DNA from: Azolla caroliniana
Lineage: Eukaryota; Polypodiophyta
Length of the DNA: 64,000 nt
Assembly (NCBI GenBank): GCA_043228905.1
Contig: JBHGNT010000011.1
Span: forward strand, 21,700,001 to 21,764,000
Direction: 5' to 3'
Shown here: positions 12,637 to 23,900 of the stretch, one piece after another
Layout: each line of letters opens with the position of its first letter
Position numbering within the stretch: position 1 is the stretch's first letter
Translations under genes and position numbers: made by a program
Notes under the pieces: generated by a model
What the model saw: the letters and a program-made list of their open reading frames with translations, nothing else
Told to the model about the DNA's origin: nothing
The model's database searches: none

Positions 12637-12730
12637 ATGAAATCTTTCTAAAATATCCCACTCTTAATCCTCCACACCTTTCTCTTGCGATCTTCTTCGC
12701 TTTGGGGGCTTGCCTAGTTTACACACACAC

Positions 12731-12782
<52 letters not shown>

Positions 12783-12965
12783 TCTCTCTTATTGTAAGTA
12801 CCTTACCCTTGTGTAAAGTTGTTACATTACAAGCACTATGTCTTGGGTTCGAAACCCAATTATCATGAAATCTTTCTAAAATATCCCACTCTTAATCCTC
12901 CACACCTTTCTCTTGTGATCTTCTTCACTCTGGGGGCTCGCCTAGTTTACACACTCTCTCTCTTA
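12637..12965. repeat. Duplicated block with intervening TC microsatellite
   Basis: GAAATCTTTCTAAAATATCC, CACTCTTAATCCTCCACACC and TTTCTCTTG.GATCTTCTTC are found at about 12637-12720 and again at about 12867-12950. Between them is a (TC)n array (about 12737-12788) and a partial SINE-like unit. The second copy is followed by another short TC run. Confidence 0.85.
12790..12866 (-). mobile_element. Partial SINE-like element (distal tRNA-like half only)
   Basis: GTAAGTACCTTACCCTTGTG, then TTACAAGCACTATGTCTTGG and GTTCGAAACCCAATTATC. The GGGTTCGAAACCC string is close to the tRNA B-box (GGTTCGANTCC). It matches the distal half of the fuller copies at 12966-13165 and 13186-13400 and is likewise bordered by a TC run. 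Confidence 0.65.
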
Positions 12966-13165
12966 TCGAGAGTACCTTACCCTTGTGGTAAGTTGTTACA
13001 TTACACACGCTATGTCTTGGGTTCGAAACCCAATTATCTCACATCTATATTAAGATACTTCATACATATCTCTTTTACTTCACTAGATGCCATTGTAGAA
13101 TGTAGGGGTTAAACCCATGACCTCCTGGTCTCCATTGGGCAACCTTACCAGTTGAGTAAGGTCAG
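12966..13165 (-). mobile_element. SINE-like element with two facing tRNA-like halves, copy 1
   Basis: Read on the minus strand it opens with CTCAACTGGTAAGGTTG, an A-box-like string, then a B-box-like GGGTTTAACCCC about 32 bases on. A spacer with GGCATCTAGTGAAGTA follows. The second half is the reverse complement of another tRNA-like unit whose B-box is GGGTTCGAAACCC on the + strand. It ends at a short GA/TC run. The order and spacing match the copy at 13186-13400. Confidence 0.65.
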
Positions 13166-13185
13166 TCGGTCAGTCGGTCTCCGTC

Positions 13186-13398
13186 TCTCTTTTTATTGTA
13201 ATTAGTTTACCCTAGTGGTAAGTCGATAACACTACAAGCACTGTGTCTTGGGTTCAAAACCCAATTTTCTCACCTCTCTATTATATACTTCATATATATC
13301 TCTATTTCACTAGATGCCACGGTGGAATGTAGGGGTTGAACCCATGACCACTTGGTCTCCATTGGACAACCTTACCAACTGAGCTACATCCATCTGGG

Positions 13399-13400
<2 letters not shown>
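13186..13400 (-). mobile_element. SINE-like element with two facing tRNA-like halves, copy 2
   Basis: This is the best-preserved copy. On the minus strand the start TAGCTCAGTTGG is an exact fit to the tRNA A-box consensus TRGCNNAGYNGG. The B-box-like GGGTTCAACCCC follows 32 bases later. GGCATCTAGTGAAAT marks the centre, and the far end carries an inverted tRNA-like half with GGGTTCAAAACCC on the + strand. Long (TC)n arrays abut the A-box side and a shorter run abuts the other side. The folding residues of a real tRNA are not preserved, so this is a tRNA-derived repeat and not a tRNA gene. Confidence 0.7.
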
Positions 13401-13446
<46 letters not shown>

Positions 13447-13492
13447 ATGCATCACTAGATTCCTTTGTAAATGAGGTCTTTTTGCAACGCCA

Positions 13493-13537
<45 letters not shown>

Positions 13538-13590
13538 ATGCATCACTAGATTCCTTTGTAAATGAGGTCTTTTTGCAACGCCAATGTATC
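13401..13590. repeat. TC microsatellite plus 50-bp word, duplicated
   Basis: A unit made of a (TC)n run followed by CCATGATGCATCACTAGATT and CCTTTGTAAATGAGGTC..TGCAACGCCAATG occurs twice (about 13401-13493 and 13496-13586). A diverged version of the non-microsatellite word also appears near 17835-17895 inside a LINE tail, so the duplicated word is transposon-derived. Confidence 0.8.
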
Positions 13591-14985
13591 AAGACATGGG
13601 ACAAATGTGGAGGCTCACGCTTCACACATTATACAACACATATTGCACCTAACTACAAAACCATATCCTTCGCGGAACGGGGAAACTGTACACATCGATA
13701 TATGTTAGAGCCCATCTGTTATCTGCCATTCAAACTATTGCTTCTATGAGACTTAGCTCAAATGCGTTGTGATGTGAAATGGGGCGTTGGGGCACAAGTG
13801 ATGAGAGTGGCCGACTATGCACACTTTGCCCTAACAAGTTCGATAGTTTGAGTATCACACTTTGATACAATGCTCTGCCTTTGATCATATTCGACCATGC
13901 TTTCCGCATATCTTCAACCGAGCATAATCCTCGCACGAATTTCTCTCATAACCATAATATGCACTCTCAATTATGACATTCATTAGTAAAGTCCAATTTA
14001 AAATCCTTTCACACGTATAAAGTGAAATGTAATATTTTTGGTCTCATAGGTCATATTTGACCTCCAAAGCCGATAATAGAATCTATCTATCTCCCTGTCT
14101 TCTTGATTAATGCATATCATCCTTGCACAAGGGCCATGCTAATCTTTTATGTATAATTAAAATTTTACAAAATGACTCTTTCTTTGAACTCAATCTCCAA
14201 ACTTTTACTATAAGAATCCTTATTATTAACCTTGCACCTCCAAACTTTTTCGCACAAGCATACATGCACCGACACGCCTGGGCACCCACCCCCACACTAT
14301 GCACATGCACATGTGCGCACAAAGACTCTCTTCAACCATAAAGATATTTACACATCACGTCACATTTGCATTTAATCAGCCTATAATCATTATACTCTCT
14401 AATAGTTGGGTAGATTACATGAGCCAAAACTGATGGATTACAAAAATATGTATACGATTCAAGAAAAGAGATGAAAATAATATTTGATTTTCTTTTATGT
14501 ACATTGTTAAAGATCAAATTTACATGAATGTACATAGAAATTGAGAGCTTTGGCACATTATACAACTGCAAGAGGTTAGATTCTAAAACCTAATTGTGTT
14601 ATTTGCTTTCTATACAAGGTTTTACAACTTGAGAAATCACCTTTTCATATTCGGTGGCCATGTCTCCAGGAGGGCTGAAAACACATTTCTCAATGATAGA
14701 TGCCACAAATATCAGCAATCGGCAGTTAATTGGGGGAATGAAACAGTGATGTACATATCAAAGATCTCAAGAATGGTGTGTGTATTTGCAAAAAGGTAGA
14801 TAGAGAAGAAGGGGAAGAGCAAGCATTACACCATGAAAAAACCAATAGTTTTCTGACACTTCTCAAAATCAATGGCCTCATGAAGAAAACTTCCCATTGA
14901 ACCCTTTTCTCAATAGCAATGGAGAAAGTTATGAACATCAGCAAAGCACTGAGTTTCCTCCAGAGCAAAGGGGCATGGTTTTTTC
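13591..14985. other. Downstream flank of the RSH-like gene; no other gene recognised
   Basis: This stretch lies between the SINE cluster and the stop codon of the minus-strand RSH-like gene. It presumably contains that gene's 3' untranslated region and polyadenylation site next to 14985. I could not choose one poly(A) signal with confidence. Confidence 0.4.
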
Positions 14986-17900
14986 TTACATTCTCACTTC
15001 AACAATGTCTCCATCTTGGAGTTGCACATAGGGAGGCGCCGCCTGGTTGTTGAGAAATATGATCTTACCATCCATTCCCATCCTCCATGCTGCATCGGCA
15101 GCTGTACTGCCAGCTGGCATCCTCATAATCTCTCCATCAGGCCACCGTATCACAAGAACTTCTGCCAGTAATGCCGCCTCGATATCGTTCGTGACATTTG
15201 ACGCCCCCGCTTCACTATAAAGTTGTTTCTCCCACTGAAGCATTGACCGCAGAAGCCGCACCTAATCACATATGATGTATGATGAGATTTTTAGCACGAA
15301 ACAAAATGTCTAGATGTATTGACTTTTAGTATCACATATGCATCCTGTGGATGTAAATATGGGTACTTTTATTTCATTTCTTAAAAGCAAACTCCCTTAA
15401 TAGGTACTAGGGGGGATCCTCTTTGTCTGTCTGTTCCCTTCTCGAAAGTGGATTCTATTGACTAGGTATACCAACTTTTGGTTCCATATTCCTCGAGAAA
15501 TTCCATGGGTACAAATTTGACTTTCTTTCTTTCTTTCTCATTGCTAAAAGTAATGTCCTTCATGGGTACTCAATGGGCAGCTAAATCGAATTGTATTGAT
15601 AAGGTTCCAAATGTGTGTTTGGATAAGTTTACATTCTTTCTTAGCAATAAAAGAAAAACTCATAAATGGGTGCAACATTCAAATTGGTTTTAGTTTAGTC
15701 ACCTTATTATTGAGTCGAGTGTCCATTGACGGCATTACTTGAAGGTCAGTGTTGAACTTTTCATGCTCAGGAGTTTCTGAAGTATTGACCTCCCCTCCCT
15801 CCATCACAGTTTTCATTACTTCTCTATATTCAGCTTCCTCCTCCTCATCCAGCTCTAGAGGCTGAATAAAAATACGAAGTGACCTTTGAAATTGATCTTG
15901 CTGCAAAAGAAATAACAAAATTGTTGTTAACTATATTAAGATACAATGAGTAAAATATAGCAAATTAAAGATGATGAGAAATTAGGACTTTAAATAATAG
16001 AGGAAAAAACTGTACCCTCGCATTTTGGTCTCAGCAGAATAACCCTAAGTGTTTAAAAAATGACTACAAAAACCCCTGTAGCGCTTCTGTGACATCAAAT
16101 TCACTACTGCAGAGAGGTTTTCTGGTCATTTTTTAAATCTTCGTGTTATCTGGTAGTGTAAAAAATATTAGAGGCAATTTCACATTTTTCTCTAGTAAAT
16201 ATTGCTGCCATTCTATCATATGATCGCAATCTACATTGTTAAGTCAAACTTTAATGCTGCTTTATTTCCATATTATACATCAAGTTAGAATCAGGTTTAA
16301 TAGTAGGTCTATAATACCTTGTGATATATTCCATCGCTACAAAGGGTGTAAATCTCCAGTCCTGTGCTCCAATCACCATGCCCAGGAGCAAACCACCATT
16401 GATCTGTAACCTGCTAGCCATTAAAAACTCTTTCAACATAGGACACCATGTCAGAGAAAGAAAGAAAGATATATCAACATGTTCAGAAACCAAAATGGCC
16501 TATGCGACCAAACAAGGAGATTACATATAATTCTATATCATAGGAGACATTTCACGAATATCAATATGCCAAGGACATACTGACATCAATCACGTCTTTC
16601 AGCAAAGAAGGATGGACCTTTTTATAGAGTTGTGCATAAGTTGCCCACTTTCCTTTCTGATTCCTTGCTCGGCCAGCAGCCACCTCTCTAGCATGCAAAT
16701 CAAAGCTAACAGCAACAAGCAGGTTTCTGCCATCATTGTCTATTCTGTTAATAAAGAAAATAACAAAAAATGTTAATTAAATCTACTTGTTTAACCCTGG
16801 AATAAGAAAACAGAGTCTATAAGTGCAAATATGAGATCTATTTTCCATCAAGAAATGTAAATGCTAATGATGGCTTTTGTATGTGCTTTGAAGTATATAG
16901 ATGTCTGTTATATAGAAACATGTTATACATACCACCCTCCAAACCATATAGTGAAAAAGAATGAAAGATATATTTACGTCTTTTAAGAGGCCAAAATGGC
17001 CTATAAGACCAAACAAGAGATTACATCTTACGTGTTTTCTCGTCTTTAAGAAAGCGTGTTGAATACATGATTAAGGTTGAACAAAAATTCCTCACATCAA
17101 CTGCCTAGAATACATGGTAAACAAATAAAAATGTTTAAAAGTCACACAAATGCAAAATATTGATTTTGAGATGGATGGACAGAAAGGAAGAAATGCTTAG
17201 AAATTTTTGATATGTCACTTGTTAGAAATATCGAGAATCGATCAGATAGGTATATAGAGTTACAACCACAGAGATGGATGTATGAAAACAAAACTTCTAT
17301 TACATATGAGAGTAGTTCACAATGGTAGTTCACCCATAAGCTCACACCTTGGAGCTTAGATGGGATCTGGACCAACTCACTACAAAATTAGTGGGGACTG
17401 ATGATGAATACTCCACTGTGTAGTGGATTATATTCTCTGTTTGGTTTGAGTGTAACATTAAACGTGCATGTCAGTTGATAGTAGTGGAGATATCATTTAA
17501 GACCCAACTCCCTAGATACAGGCTAGTGCTAGATAGTACTTATCTTGAAGTCAATGGCACATACTTCAAGACTAAGTACATTGTAACTTGCCCACAAACT
17601 ATTCTAGTTGACTTGATTAGCCAATCCTATTGCCTATTTCACTCTTTCCTAAATCCATTGTGTCCTACGCATCTACGGTTTCCTAGATTAACACCTTATC
17701 GACCCATATGGTCGAGTTGCACACAAGCCACTCCTCATTTGGGGCGCTATCACAAAATGTGCACTCTAAGAGCACATATGGGGATAGATTTACAACTTGG
17801 GGCTGATCATTGATTATATCTAACATCACTTGCTTAATGAAGTGTCATTAGATTCCTCTATAATGAGGGCTTTTGCAGTGTCAATGTATCATGACATGAA

Positions 17901-20900
17901 ATAAGAGACTAAAGAATCTTGTGATCAGCACATCTAAGATTCTCAAGTCAGATATATTAGATGTATCATGAATGCGATAAGATCTTTAGCATAGGTCAAT
18001 CCAGAATTTAATGACAATGTGACATGAGATAAGATCTCTACCATAGGTTGATATAGGATCTAATGACATGAGATAAGATATCTAGCACAAACTTTCTATT
18101 ACATATGAGAGTAGCTCACAACGTGGTAGTCCTCCTGTATGCTCACAGCTTCAGCTTAAGATGGGATCTAGACTAGTAAGAGCTTAGATGAGATCTAGAC
18201 TAGTGGACTACTGAGTTAATCGACATAGATAATAGTCACAGCAACTATGCAAGAGAAAGAGAGTGGATATTTATATTCTATTTTTGGTCTTATTGTCACA
18301 TTAAATGTGCTAGTCAGTTGATAGAAGTGGTGATATTCCTTATCTGTCAATTGATTTGTCATTTAATATGACCTAGCTCCCTAGATACAGGTTCATGCTG
18401 GATAGTACTTATCTTAAAGTCAATGGCACATACTTCAAGACTAAGTACATCTTAACCTGCTAATAGAGAATATTAAACAAGTTCGGTGACCGGAAAGGAA
18501 TAACCCCACTACTATCAACTGACTTGTCATTTAATATGACCTACCTCCTTAGATACATGACAGTGAGAGATAGTTACATTAAAATCATAAAATGTGCACT
18601 TTAAGAATACATTTGGGGATAAACTGACAACTTGGGGGTGATCATTGACTATATCTAACACCCAATCTATAATGTAACCCCATTTAGAATGTCTTGGGAG
18701 CCCATTTGTGTAGCCCTTGATTGACTTGTAGCATGAGTACAAAGAAAGTTGCAATTGTTCTTTGCTGATGAGCTTGTATGGATGTATTGTTGTCCTTTAA
18801 TAACTTCTCCCACCACTGGTATTGGTTCTTAACTCCTACTCTATTTTATATCCTACTGCACATGGTGAGTGCAGGCTATTTCAGTCATATTGTATATGAG
18901 TATGTACTAATGTACCAACATGTATTTGACCCATCTGATGCATATTCTAATGCCTGATATGTACACAGAATTATATTTGATATCATTTCAAATACTAAAT
19001 TTAAGTTTTACATGCATTTTAGTATGCCTCCCCAAGGATATGATAGCATCATACATTCTGCCTCAGTAACAATGATTTCTGTAAGATTCATCCCAAAAAC
19101 AAACAAAAGTGCAAGTGCTGGAGATGTACACAAACTTCATTGACCGGGATAATTCATTTTATAAAAGAAAACAAGAGTTGGCTTAATTCACCTCAAAATG
19201 ACACCTGCAAGTAACCGTCCATTCTCAACCCTCAAAACCGGATGTCCAACCTTTACAGATTCTCGTTGTCCATTTTGTGACTTAGCATTGGTCGTATTGC
19301 TGCTACCAATGGAGATTTCTTGTGCTTTTAGTTCTGGCATCTCTGAAATGTTTGAAATGATCTTTGGAGAGGATTCTGACTCTTTGTAGAGCCAATGAGC
19401 TGCATGTCCATATTCCGCATGTTCATGCATACTCTGAAAATGCATTAGTTGAGAATTATAACCTGTCTTTTGAATAACATGTACTACACATAATTAGTTT
19501 CTTGCCTTTTCTAATCATGAAATAAAAGGCCTTACTTGTGTCCGAATCTGCACCTCTAAAGGCGCACCATCAGGTCCTTGAACTGCAGTATGGAGAGACT
19601 GATAAACAAAAACGGATAATCTTGTATTACTATGAAGTCACACATGAACAACAACGTAATGTGCGCTCCAACTTTACTTTACTCAGTGCATGCATAATAG
19701 ATACCTAAGGAGCATCTACTGAGTGATTATTTTATATTTCTTGAACTAGCTTTACCAAAAATTAGAGATTTCAAATTTAACCACTATAAATGCAACAAGA
19801 AGTTCTAATATGTCATTTTTGCTTAATCCCTTAGCTATCAGTAAGATCAGAACAGATATCTTGTGTTCCCTGCTGATGCGAACCCAGATTCTGTCTCTCT
19901 TATCCATCCCTGATTTGAATCTTCCTCCCCAGTCTGAAGTTCCTTCTGAGAACCCCCTCTGTTCCAACTTGCGATTGAGGTAGATACCAGGAATCTTCAT
20001 ATAGATTGACTAGAACTCTAGCTATTCCATTAATAATGAATGTTCCTTGAAGGCACACATATATTTCTCATAGTCTATTAAAATTTCATTAACCAGAAAC
20101 TGTATGTGTCAATTACCTGATATTGGCTCGGTTTTGGATTGATTATGTAATCATCGAATTCTCCACCTATTGGAGTCCAAAGCCTACATAATTCACAAGG
20201 ATGATGATATGTCACCAAATAAAAAAATAATCAGATGGCATAGCACTTTTGTAGCATTAGTATTATACTAATACATGATGCACATCAGCCTGCATCAGTA
20301 TTATGGGAGAAAAGTCGTATGAAGAATCAAGATAGCACACAAATAAAGTTGTCCAGAGAAATCAAATTTACTTTGATAACAAGTGAGGTCTTAACACAAG
20401 TTGTCATAGTTAATTTACTTACAGATGCAATGGTATTTCTCTACTAACTATGATTTCTAACATCAACCATACCTGTGAACAACACTCAGAACATTGTAGC
20501 ATCCTTCCACAGCAGACACATGCAGCTTACCATCCCCATCACCAACCACCACCCTTAAAGCTCTTGCATCATAAATTTGATCTACTGCAACACCTTTCCT
20601 CTTCATCTACACCAGAAGTAAAGTATGAAGACTTTAAAATCTCAAGAGTACAATCTCTTCCTATGAGTGTTGAAGCTTCTTAGCCCAGATTCCAAGATGA
20701 CTAATGATAGGCAAACAACCATTAAGTCAAAGGGAAAAAGTAAGGCCAAGATTATCACTTGGATTAGTGATGAAAGATCACCTGTGCTTGCTCAGATATT
20801 TCTTTAAATAGCCATAAGCATGCATAATTAACATGAACAATCAATAAAAAATGTAAATTATGCTTAAAGGCAACTGCAATATGAACCTTGCTGTAGGTAC

Positions 20901-23900
20901 TGTATAAGCTCTTCAAGCGCCCAGACAGAGTTACTTCCATTCCTGGTATATAACTGCACGAAATATCATAAAAGATATGAAATGAGCGATGTTGATAATC
21001 GCATTATAGAGAATCAATAGTACAGACAAAGCTATGGGTTCATCATGGTAACCAGATTACAGATAATCATAAATGACTATAGTATTCAGACTGATCTGTG
21101 ACTTTTAGGTTATATAGAATATACATTTGTCATTTACAAACAAAATAAACTCACTCCTCCAAGAAAACCACATTAAAAAGACTCCACTTATATGAAAGAT
21201 ATTTTAAAAATGTGCAAGAATCTCAAGCATATGGTATGCCTGAAAGGACTTACGATATTGAAATTAGCATCTCCCTTTCCAAAGCTTCTTCACATGAAGC
21301 AAGAGACGCAAGTGCGACTTCAGCATCACGCATGATCTTTGTCTTTCCATGCGATCTACCTGATTTTGTGAGAATCCCAAGCAAGTTTTGCCTCTTTTGG
21401 CGATCCATAAGCACATCAAAAGGGATAACAGATTCGAGTAGCTCCTATCATCAGCATGTGTTAGCATAATAATAAGCATGTGGGGTTTATTAATTTATTT
21501 ATATGACTGTACAGCTGTTATAGAATGACCTAGAATGGTCCTGTAAGCGACCTTGTTAATAGCAGTTGTAATTTATTAGAATCTTTATGAGTGCAGAGTG
21601 AAAGAATACAGTTTTAGAAATGAAGCCAGCCATCAACAAATATCTCTTATTTATTAGATCTCTCATAAAAAAATGTAAATTTCAGAATCAATTTTGCATC
21701 TCCTTTGAATGTGCACAAGGGCAGTCTACTCGATAGAAAGCTTCTCTCTCAATAGTGGTTGCAATGGGCACGGTTCGATTCAGTTTCTTTGCCTTGAAAC
21801 CGAACCGAACCATTTACATAAAATAAAAACCAAACCAAAGCGTTTAGGGAAAAGTTGAAACCAAACCAAACCATTTATAAAAAATTTAAACCTAACCATT
21901 TAAATCAAACTAACTAATTAAACATCTAAATAAATAAAAATACATCAAATTAAATAAGCATTTAAATTAAATTTATAAAATCAATAAAAGAAACTTTAAT
22001 TGAACCATTAAATTAAATAAACATTTAAGTTAAATTAATTAAATCAATAAAAAACCATTAAATTAATAAACTATTAAGGTAAAAAAAAGTTAACCAAAAA
22101 CCTATAAACCCAAGTTTTAGAACCGAACCGAACCGTTTATCGAAAATTCAAACCATTAAACTTTTTTGGAACCAATAAACTATTAAACCATGGCTTAACG
22201 CTTCGGTTCAGTTTGAGCCGAAACCGTGCCCATTGCTAAATAGTGGGGCATTTTTACTTACTTGGTAGTCAAGCTTTATAAAATTTCATGTGGCTCAGAA
22301 AAGATTACAACTAGAGTTCAATGAAATCTTCAATCAAACACCATTAGACATATGCTTGTTTTGTTTCATGGTTACACTTCATGAGGGTAAACAGTATTTT
22401 GTTTATTGGACGAAATCTTGAATGGTTATGAGTCAAACTTATGTAGAGATAGGCAAGTGTAACTTAATTTACTATGAGCACAACTCCTATATATCCTTAA
22501 CCATGCTTTTACCCAGGAAGCATGAATAGAAAGAAGATCATGCATCACATTTCAGCCAATAAAATATGGTCCTAATTCAATCTCATTACAGCTTTCATGC
22601 ACCCATAGATTTACCTTATTACAGTTATTAGAAAAGCATAGAATGGTTGCTGACCTTTATTGTCGGTGCCCCTTCATCCATGGATGTATGCTTTCGTTCT
22701 GAGTTTTCATCAACACCTTCTCCATACATGAGGGCTTTCCTCTTTGCTCTTTTGGTGATTCTCCTAAAATATCTCCAGTCCTTATCTGGGCTCCAGATGG
22801 CAGCAAGTTCAGAGCGTAGGTTGCAAAAGGTTTGTGGCTGCATCCACAAAATGTAATGAAATCCCTCATTTTGATCAGGCAACATGAAATACACAAATAA
22901 ATAATAGAACCCTCGGACTAAATCAGGTTAAATTTTATACTTGAATTACAGCAAAACATAGATCTTCAAGCTCTGATTTCACTCCCCAAACACCCAACCG
23001 TGAGGCTAAGGAGCACCAAACTCCAAGTGTCTCTTGTGCAACAGCAAGAGATTTCGCTGGTGGCAGTACATATCTGTAACCCATAGATGCAGTTAGCTCC
23101 AAAGATATGCATGTGCATTTGATACAGTTAGCAGTGAACATAAAACATATACTGTCCTGCATAAAGTATATATTCCAAGCTTTTTAATCAGAATGTTTAT
23201 GCTCCTTTTTCATTAAATGTGTGAATAAAAAATAAAAAAGGCATACATTGTTCGCATATTATGCAATCGGTCAGCAAGCTTTATTAAGACAACACGTGGA
23301 TCATTTACCATTCCCAAAAGCATGATTCTTAGGCTCTTGATCTGCAAAGACATCATGAAATTCATAAAACTTGTAAGATTTCTCAACAAAGAATTCATCA
23401 CCCTACTCGACTTGACTTACCTCTTCTTGAGTCAAGCCACCATTACTTGAATGGATTCTTTGTGCAGATGTTCTCCGGTGACGCCGCAACAACTACTAAT
23501 AACATGCTAATAAGGAGTTTTCCTTTGAACTTACACGTACCAACTTCGATAGAGAACACTGTCTGAATCATGACTTACTTGATTTATATGACTCAACCTC
23601 GAAACACCAGCTACCAGTCTTGCAACATCACTTCCAAAATGTTCCCGTACACTCTGAATGTCTTGAGAAGTATCATCTATGACATCATGCAGCAAGCCTG
23701 CCACAATTGTATTGATTGCCTACACAATTCATTAAAATATCTGTCAGGATCTAATATTCATGCCGTTAGGTTTCTATTCCATAAATGCCCAATTGAACCA
23801 TCCTCATATGGCAGGAAATAACTAGGTTACTCATGATGAAGGTCAATGTCTATTTTCTTAAGTGAGTCTATTCATGAGTAATAGAAAAAGTATTCCTCCT

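Noticed and set aside
13340-13395. Possible tRNA gene
   Set aside because: A- and B-boxes are present but the acceptor and anticodon stems do not pair as in a tRNA; it is part of a repeated SINE-like element.
21264-21479. 71-codon minus-strand frame over an RSH-like exon
   Set aside because: Out of frame; the exon 21444-21254 reads correctly in another frame as ELLESVIPFDVLMDR and so on.
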